Source of the DNA: Cylindrodendrum hubeiense
Taxonomy: Eukaryota > Ascomycota > Sordariomycetes > Hypocreales > Nectriaceae
Direction of reading: 5' to 3'
NCBI GenBank assembly: GCA_014621425.1
Contig: JAANBB010000155.1
Span: 1 to 64,000 of the forward strand
Length of the DNA: 64,000 nt
The position numbers and the translations under genes are program-made. Shown here piece after piece: positions 57,269 to 64,000 of the stretch (the first letter of the stretch is position 1; every line of letters starts with the position of its first letter). The notes below the pieces were generated by a model. That model was not told where the DNA came from. It did not search any database and saw only the letters and a program-made list of their open reading frames with translations.

Positions 57269-58264
57269 TCAAGCAGCAGTCTCCTCGGCAGTTTCTGTAG
57301 CCGGTTCAACGTCCTGAATCCACTCGTACAAAATATCCGTCCGCATTGTGTATTTTGTTCCCTTTGTTACAGTGTCCCCCTCATGGTAGAGTCCCTTGTG
57401 TTGAAAGATCAAGACGCTTCCCATCTTGGGGCTGACGTCGACTCTACGTTCCCCGACTCTGGCGAGAAACGAAGTGGCACCACCCTCGAGATCTGATTGC
57501 GGGTCATACTGGGCCGAGTCGTTGAGGTAGAGATGGACGGTGTAATGAGTTTGGAAATCCCGCTCGCCGTCCTTGTACCAGTATGGGCCATCACAGTGGG
57601 CTAGATGAAGAGGTTAGATATTGAACGGGTTCAGTGCAGTTGATGAGAACTAACGCTTAAAGTATTGGCCAGGAGAGTACTTGAGGAAACGCATACGCTC
57701 GTTGTAGCGACTGAACTCCCACTTGCCGCCACCCATTGATGATTGAGGCGGTACGACGGCTAGGAGCTCTCGGAGGCCTTCTGACTGTGCACAACGCTCC
57801 CAAAGACGGTCGACGATGGTTTGTTGATTCCAGATGATCCTGTCACTCTCACGGTAGCCCGGGGCAGGGGCCTCCCATCCAGGCCCTAGGCTCACGAGAG
57901 CAGGTCTCCAAGCCGAGTCGCCTTCCTCCTTGGGGACCGAGGCCTCAGCCAGGGCGATCAGTTGCTTGCACTCCTCTGGAGAGAGGACATTTTCGAGGAC
58001 GAGGGCAGTGCGTCCTGCGTTCTCCGGAACAGGAGTTGAGACCCAGTCGATGTGGGCGGTGGTGATGGGGGTGGCGAGGGGAGTGGTTAGGAAGGAGTCC
58101 GGGATGGGGACGTCGTTGTGGGTGTATTCGACCTTGATGGGGGCTTTGCTCTGGGTTTTGTTGCCGAGTTTGGCCTCGAAGGAAGATTTTAGGGTGGAAG
58201 AGAAGCCGAGTTTGGAGCCGAGTTTGGAAAACATGGTGATGATGGCTTTGATGTTGATGAGCAA
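57269..58264 (-). CDS. 2OG-Fe(II) oxygenase, prolyl 4-hydroxylase-like
   Basis: Non-haem iron dioxygenase with the prolyl 4-hydroxylase alpha fold. Minus-strand exons are 58264-57655 and 57600-57269, giving 313 residues. Splicing (intron 54 nt, GTTAGT...CTAG) restores GQYFKPHCDGPYW, whose His205 and Asp207 are the first two iron ligands. The distal His276 (GLYHEGD) and Lys286, ten residues further (the 2-oxoglutarate anchor), complete the site. EGGATSFL precedes the distal strand as in the family. There is no signal peptide, so it probably acts in the cytosol or nucleus; the substrate is unknown. Translation could start at Met1 (MLINIKAIITM) or Met11 (MFSKLGSKLG). Its stop is only 85 nt from the prp2 stop, so the two transcripts probably overlap. 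Confidence 0.9.
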
Positions 58265-60312
58265 TTGGTTCTGGACAAGACTTTGGCAACTTGAGAGACC
58301 ACGATCTTTATATTCGGATTTTCTTCAAGATGCAAGATGCCACGCTGTTACGCTTTGTTCGAATACAGGGAAAAAAAAGGGTCTAATGAGTCAATCGGTG
58401 GAATAAAGCAAAGAGGCCAGATTATATTCAGAGATGATGACCGATGTTTTTGCTGCTGCTGCCTGTCTCCTATACTACTAGCATGAATGCCTTACAGGCT
58501 GAGCGGGGCGTTTTTTGTCAATGTGGCTCATTCATCTACCGCTCCGCCTCAGCCACGTTTTTGCGGTCCTGTGTTACCTCGCGCGTCATAGTTGGGCTGG
58601 TTGGAATTGACCTGGAGCAGATTGGGTACGGATTCCCTGTGATGTATTTTGTATTTGTATGGCTGTATTTTGGCGATAGGGCTGTCATCGCGGCGATGCC
58701 TGATGGTGGTGAGGCAGGCTGGCAGGGAATCAATGAATGCCTTGCACAAGGAATGTCCTGACCCACGCTAACAGCCCTTGGTTACCAGGGCGTCAGGCAT
58801 CCAACGAGCATCTTTCCACAAGCTCAAATAAGAAGTCGAAGGGACCTTTTTAAGTTTGAACCGGAGTCGGGGATATATAGGACTTGCGGAGCTTGCCAGG
58901 TGGTCATTGCGAGGACGCCTTTGTAGGGATTACGGAAGGGCGGCGGCGAGACGTCTCTGCGTGGGGGTCGCTGAATTCAGTGATGGTAATACTTGGTACA
59001 GATATTAACAATCTTCAATACCGGCATGGCAATGCAGCTGGATGTTAGATAAGGCAAGGTCGCAGTGGTGGCTGCTAGTGTTGTGACCAAGCCGCATTCC
59101 CAAAACCAGCTTCACATCGCAACAGGCGATTTTCGTCTAGGCAGCCAAATTCCCTCTTCACAACTGCCCAAACAAGTGTAATTGAACCAGGTTAGTGCAA
59201 CAGCTGCAGGGACGTGGAGCGGGCAGCCCGGCATATCGCCCGCCAAGAAGGGAGCGTTCTTGGGGTGCTTGGCGTGCAGGGCTCGTTGCGGGTCCCCGAG
59301 AGCAGCCTCATGCGGCGCCGCGACGTCGTCGATGGTGCAGGATATTGCAGGATATTGCAGCAGCATCTTGCTGAAGAGCCGTTAGGTAAAGCTAAGCAGC
59401 AGAAGGCTTGACTAGCGATGGCGTGAATGGCAGGGAAAACGACGGAATCGAGCTATACGAATTAGAACTGCAGCTTACGTATCGCTTGACACACTGCCTC
59501 TTTGGGGGGAAAGGGCCTAGCTCGGAGAATTTGGGTGCCACGGCCTTGGACGGCCTCGCACGGGTGGGAAGCCAAAAACCTCTACCGCAGAATTCGACGG
59601 GCGGGCGGCCGACGCAGCTCTCGGAGCCATCATGTCACCCAGCTAGCGAATACAGGGATCGCGGCGCCATTACGTCCAACATGTGGCCCTACTCGTTCTT
59701 GCGCCAGTGGTGCTGCTGCAGGTGGGCCGCCCGCTGCGACGTTACCCTGGCGGCCCGTGACGACTCTGGCGATCTCGCTGAGGATTCATATCCCGCGACG
59801 GACCAGCAGCGAGCTTCTGCAGCAAAACCCAGCATATCCCAGCATATCCCAGCAAATGGCAGCAAACCGCTGATCCCTGCCTGTTCCTCCCTCACCTTCC
59901 ACCTTGTGCCTAGCGGACGGAGGGCCCGAGCAGTGTGGCCGCGCTCCTGGGACCTCTTGCGGTCCTCTTGGGTCCGCCTCGGTCCAGTCTCACACGGCCG
60001 GTCCCACGCGAGACATATGTTACCTAATGGACCCTGGCCGCCTACCCAGAATCTGGGGTTTTGGTGGATGTGTCGTTGAGCACGCAATACCCCGTGCTCG
60101 ACGAGTTTTGGTGCGTAGATGGCTTGCATGGCGAACTCAAATACTGGCAACGGCCGAGTCCCAAGGCCAGCCGAAGATGCATCCGGCTCTGTTCTTCTCA
60201 GGCGTAGTCAGTCAGTCAGACACTGCAGCATTTTCGGGGAGTCTTGATCCCTCGTCCGACTATATTGTGGCCGTAACAAGTACATACCTCCTCCGGAGGT
60301 CTCTCATGAACC
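58265..60312. promoter_or_regulatory. Divergent intergenic region P4H/permease
   Basis: About 2 kb with no recognisable gene. It contains a small CCCAGCATAT repeat at 59826-59860 and a CTCCGGAG palindrome at 60291-60298. ORFs such as 59408-60079 show no family features. Confidence 0.5.
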
Positions 60313-60323
60313 ATGGCGTATAA
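60306..60323 (+). promoter_or_regulatory. Five-codon uORF overlapping the permease start
   Basis: An ATG seven bases before the permease start opens a five-codon frame (MNHGV) that ends at TAA inside the permease coding sequence. Its own context (CTCTCATGA) is poor, while the main ATG has A at -3 and G at +4. Confidence 0.6.
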
Positions 60324-62262
60324 TAACACCACAACCTTCGACTCCAAGGATGCCGGCACGCCCCCATACGATGACGTCGAGGGCTTCAACTCCCGAGACC
60401 GCGACGGGCACAGGCCGACCCAGTCCGACCTGCTGAAGCGTGCCCTCTCGGCCCGCCAGGTCCAGATGATTGCCATTGGCGGCACCATTGGCACCGGTCT
60501 CTTCCTGGGAACCGGCAAGTCGCTGGCCACGGGCGGACCCGCCTCGATCCTGATCGCCTACGCCATTGTCGGCGCCATCGTCTTCACCACCATGCTGAGC
60601 CTGGGCGAGATGGCCGCCTTTATTCCCGTCGCCGGCAGCTTCTGTACCTTTGCTGGGTGAGTTCGCGTGCCCTGTGCGGCGATCTGGAGGGGTTGTGGAT
60701 TTGGGACTAATTGCTGCGTGTTAGGCGGTTTGTCGACGATGCATTCGGCTTCGCCCTGACCTGGAACTACTGGTTCAACGACGCAGTCTCCACGGCTTCT
60801 GATCTCGTTGCGCTGCAGATCCTGTTGCAGTATTGGACCGACAACTTCCCAGGATGGGCTCTGAGCTTGATTTTCTGGTTTGTCTTGATCGCGGCCAACA
60901 TCATCACAGTGCGAGCATACGGCGAGGTTAGTTGATGCCTCTCCACAACCCTGTCATCGTTATGCTCACTCTTCCTCGTTTAGCTCGAATACTGGCTGAG
61001 TCTGCTCAAAGTCATCACCATCGTTGTAAGTGCTGCATATCCACTCCATTTCCCCCGATCAGCCCACTTACTTTTGCGACCAGGTCTTCATTGTCACGGG
61101 TATTGTCGTCAATTGCGGCGGCAACAGCACAGGCCACTACATCGGAGGCGAGAACTGGCACATCCCTGGTGCTCCGTTTGTTGGAGGCATCGGTGGCTTT
61201 GCATCCGTGTTTGTGACTGCCTCGTTCGCTTGTAAGTTTCCTATCCAATCATCCGAGTACCTCATTGATGCTAACCATTTATAGATGGCGGTACCGAGAG
61301 CATTGCCATCACCGCCGGTGAGACAATCAACCCCACAAAGAACCTTCCCAGAGTCGTCAAGAATGTGTTTTGGCGAATCATTCTCTTCTAGTATGTCTTC
61401 AATGATTCCTCAGCATAAACCTACCCACTAACAATAATAGTCTGCTCTCTGTTCTTTTGATCGGTCTCAACATCCCCTACAACTACCCCGACCTCGACTC
61501 CAAGACAACTCGCACCTCTCCCTTTACCCTGGTTTTCGAGATGACCGGTGCCCACGCCGCAGGAAGTGTCATCAACGCCGTCATCATGACCAGTGTTCTC
61601 TCCGCAGGAAACCACGCCTTGTTTGCCGGCGCGAGATTGATGTACACCCTTGCAATGGAGGGACACGCGCCCAAGGTCTTTGGAAAATTGAACCGAAACC
61701 AGGTGCCCTGGGTGGCCGTCCTCGCCACGAGTCTGATCGCCGGTCTCTGCTTTGGTTCAAGCTTCATTGGAGCTGGCCAGCTGTGGACGTGGCTTCAAAA
61801 GTACGCACAGCTCACTCATAATTGTCTCATTGTTCATCTTGCTAACCTTAACTCAGCATTGTCGGTGTCTCTAACCAACTGAGTTGGATTGCCATCGGTA
61901 TCACCTCCATCCGCTTCCGATCCGCCCTCGCCGTCCAAGGCAAGACGCACCTCCTCCCTTTCAAAAACTGGACGTACCCATTTGGCCCTTGGTTCTGTGT
62001 GATCCTCAACAGCTTCATCGTGCTCGTCCAAGGCTGGAGCTGCTTCAGCCCCAAGTTCGACGGCGTTAGCTTCGTCAGTTTCTACATCGAGCTGCCGATC
62101 ATGCTGATCATGTATGTCGTATGGAAGCTGCTTAAGAAGACCAAGCTCGTTAAGCTCGAGGAGATGGATTTGGAAACAGATACGTACACGGCAGACGAGA
62201 AGGTCGTCGAAGAAACGGGCTGGAAAGCCAAGACCAAGAAAATAGTGACTTGGCTATTCTAA
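60313..62262 (+). CDS. YAT-family amino acid permease
   Basis: Plasma-membrane proton symporter of amino acids (APC superfamily, yeast amino acid transporter family). Exons are 60313-60656, 60725-60926, 60984-61025, 61084-61231, 61285-61390, 61441-61800 and 61857-62262, giving 535 residues with about 12 membrane helices. The first helix carries the family motif QMIAIGGTIGTGLFLGTGKS. Other blocks are SLGEMAAFIPVAGSF, WNYWFNDAVSTASDL, ESIAITAGETINPTKNLPR, SVLSAGNHALFAGARLMYTL and FDGVSFVSFYIELPIM. The loop GLNIPYNYPDL and the C-terminal EEMDLETDTYTADEK resemble the basic amino acid permeases (Can1/Lyp1/Alp1), so lysine or arginine is a plausible substrate, but specificity is inference. The Lys-rich C-terminal tail is a likely site for ubiquitin-dependent turnover. 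An overlapping uORF may tune translation. Confidence 0.94.
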
Positions 62263-62979
62263 GGGGCAGATGTTAGATCAGAAGATGATATAATAATGAG
62301 TATTGCTGTTCTCAGGCACATTGATTGCGATTTGCACGCAGACAAAACCTTAATTTCAGCAAGAACAAATTGCATTGTGTATTAGAAATAGACGATATAA
62401 ATACAGCAATCTCACTCTTGCTGATAACTCTTTTACGAATGATTGTTTTGTTTATTTCTTTGGGTGTGTACATAATCCTTATGCCGTATGTGGTGTCTGA
62501 TGCGAGCGAATAGTAACACTCTAAATAATGTCGATAAATCTGTGTTTATAGACTCATGATCGGGTTATTGGAATCTCACTGTAACTGTGCCCAAGATTGA
62601 GTTCGCCAAAATACTACCCTCAAAGTTTTCAGCCCCTGAGTGGAGTATTCGGTGTCGAATAAGTACGGTAAGTAAATATCACTCTTGCTGACTCACTTTA
62701 GTTTGGCTCTTAGCCAGTGACCTCGTTTCTCTTTCTCCTTTCGCCGGCCCAGACGCGTTATTATGCTTTAACATAGTGGCATATAGCTAAACCATCATTT
62801 GACGCATATCGTATCTACTGTTCCTCTATCTCACCGCTACCTGAGTGGTAAGTTTCCAACATTATAAATCACGGTGGGGTGATGAATAGAGAGGTATTAT
62901 AAATATTTATTACCTATAAGAACCAGGCATTGGTTCGCAACTTGGTACAATCTAGGCTGCTCTTGGTTCTCATGGCTAT
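62263..62979. other. AT-rich convergent 3' region
   Basis: Between the permease and multicopper oxidase stops. Markedly AT-rich, with no gene seen. Confidence 0.6.
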
Positions 62980-64000
62980 TTACCAATGGGGGCCTTGACC
63001 ATGTCTCCCATCTTGATATTCCTCAGGGATCACGGGCCAATTATCTATCCCGTCCTGAATTACCATCATCATACCTCCCAGCATATGGTTGTTGATATGA
63101 CAATGCAGAAGCCACGCACCAGGATTACTGGCATGGTATCTAACTACCACCCAAGTGACGTCGTCGGTGGCAGGAAGTGAAGTGAAAGCATCCCTCCGGG
63201 GTGGGTTCACGAGGTTGAACTGGTCGGGGATCTCCTTGATGGCCTCCTCGACCGAGTCCCATTTGAACGGACCTGTCCCGGAACCGATCTGGTACATCTT
63301 TGTGCCGTGCTTGTGAATCGGATGCGGAGGTTGCGGGAAGACGGACGCGAAAAAGACAAGATCAACCCAGGTATTGAACTTGGTGGAGAGAGTGATATTG
63401 TTGTGTTCATCGAAGTCGGGGTTGAAGAGTACCGGCTGGCCGGCGTCGAGGTCGATTGGCATCAGTCGCGAGCTGTTCAATGCCCAGAGGTACGATGCTC
63501 CATCGATTTTCATGCTCAGGTGGAACAAGGCGTCCGCAGTTGGAGAGATGGGATCCGGAGGGTATGGGAACGCAGTGTTCTGGTTAAAGAAGACGACATC
63601 TTTCGTCAAAGGCACACCCACGTAATTGACGTATGGGTCGGAATCCCCGTATCCGCTTGCGCCACCAACTGACAGAATCGCATGCCCAGAAATCATCTGG
63701 GGCGCACTGACAGCGTTCATGCGGATCTTGAAGTCGCCTGCCTTCTCCAGCTTTACAAGCACAGAGTACCTGTCGCCATTGGCAACGACAATGGCCTGGA
63801 CCTTCTGAGGCTCGATGTAGGACCCATCCATGGCGTATACCCACATGTCATGCTCGTCAATGGACACAACGCCGGTGACAAAGTTGATGGCTCCGACGAT
63901 GTCGATAGCTATCCACTCGTCGTCCTCGCATGATGGCTTGATGACCTCGACTTGGCCCTTGGTTTCCTCGCAACCTTCGAAGGTGCCTGGGAGCAAGGCG
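62980..64000 (-). CDS. Multicopper oxidase, C-terminal part (runs off window)
   Basis: Partial gene; the N-terminal cupredoxin domain lies beyond position 64000. The visible ~338 codons are one open frame covering most of domain 2 and all of domain 3. Copper-site motifs are HPIHKHG (type 1 and type 3 histidines) and, near the end, LLHCHINNHMLGGM, where Cys is the type 1 ligand and the final Met is the expected axial ligand. A Met axial ligand is typical of ascorbate oxidase-like and lower-potential laccases; many fungal laccases have Leu or Phe. The long acidic stretch and HKHGTKMYQIGSGTGPF resemble ascomycete pigment- or iron-related oxidases (Abr1-like), but phenol versus iron specificity cannot be decided. 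The first visible Met (63996) is internal, not a start. Confidence 0.9.
   Translation of the reverse strand, partial: ALLPGTFEGCEETKGQVEVIKPSCEDDEWIAIDIVGAINFVTGVVSIDEHDMWVYAMDGSYIEPQKVQAIVVANGDRYSVLVKLEKAGDFKIRMNAVSAPQMISGHAILSVGGASGYGDSDPYVNYVGVPLTKDVVFFNQNTAFPYPPDPISPTADALFHLSMKIDGASYLWALNSSRLMPIDLDAGQPVLFNPDFDEHNNITLSTKFNTWVDLVFFASVFPQPPHPIHKHGTKMYQIGSGTGPFKWDSVEEAIKEIPDQFNLVNPPRRDAFTSLPATDDVTWVVVRYHASNPGAWLLHCHINNHMLGGMMMVIQDGIDNWPVIPEEYQDGRHGQGPHW

Overview
The window is nuclear DNA of a filamentous ascomycete (Pezizomycotina, probably a Sordariomycete). The coding genes carry short 48-68 nt introns with GTRNGT donors and CTAAC/CTGAC-type branch sites. CT- or CA-rich leaders precede start codons, and the gene set is typically fungal: SepH septation kinase, an APSES factor, Arp1 of dynactin, a GH76 wall enzyme, and a HET-domain remnant. 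I found no operons, CRISPR arrays, rRNA genes or convincing tRNA genes. The exact genus cannot be read from this sequence alone.

Layout from left to right: (1) the septation kinase sepH (+, 785-5752, ten exons), convergent with a glutamine-rich hypothetical protein (-, 7158-8843). (2) An ~11 kb gene-poor stretch (8.8-19.8 kb) with several minisatellites, then a single-pass membrane hypothetical protein (-, 19789-21045), then a second ~7.7 kb gene-poor stretch (21.0-28.8 kb). (3) A divergent pair: the APSES/ankyrin cell-cycle factor mbp1 (-, 28788-31092) and arp1 (+, 31726-33027). Their shared intergenic region holds a cluster of ACGCG cores and a TCACGTGA site. (4) A small GGAGN-repeat protein of the DUF3602/Par32 type (-, 34142-34537), followed by ~4 kb of repeat-bearing and AT-rich spacer. 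(5) The GPI-anchored GH76 mannosidase dcw1/dfg5 (-), the ER-Golgi cargo receptor subunit erv41 (+), and a heavily mutated HET-domain pseudogene (-). (6) A dense block: an RS-rich DUF3824-like protein (+), the ER-lumenal J-protein scj1 (-, ending KHDEL), the DEAH spliceosomal helicase prp2/cdc28 (+), a 2-oxoglutarate/Fe(II) prolyl-4-hydroxylase-like enzyme (-), and a YAT-family amino acid permease (+). (7) The 3' two domains of a multicopper oxidase (-) that runs off the right edge.

Functional themes are housekeeping: septation and cell-cycle entry (SepH, Mbp1), dynein transport (Arp1), the secretory pathway and cell wall (Erv41, Scj1, Dcw1), splicing (Prp2), and nitrogen handling (permease, Par32-like protein). 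I see no biosynthetic cluster.

The most interesting observations are these. The HET pseudogene keeps one reading frame for about 1 kb while collecting many stop codons, as expected from repeat-induced-point-type C-to-T mutation. Two minisatellites drift unit by unit by transitions only. There are 3n-length introns in sepH, mbp1 and the RS-rich gene. A tiny upstream ORF overlaps the permease start codon. The mbp1/arp1 promoter looks self-regulatory. All exon boundaries are read by eye from splice consensus and frame, not from transcripts.
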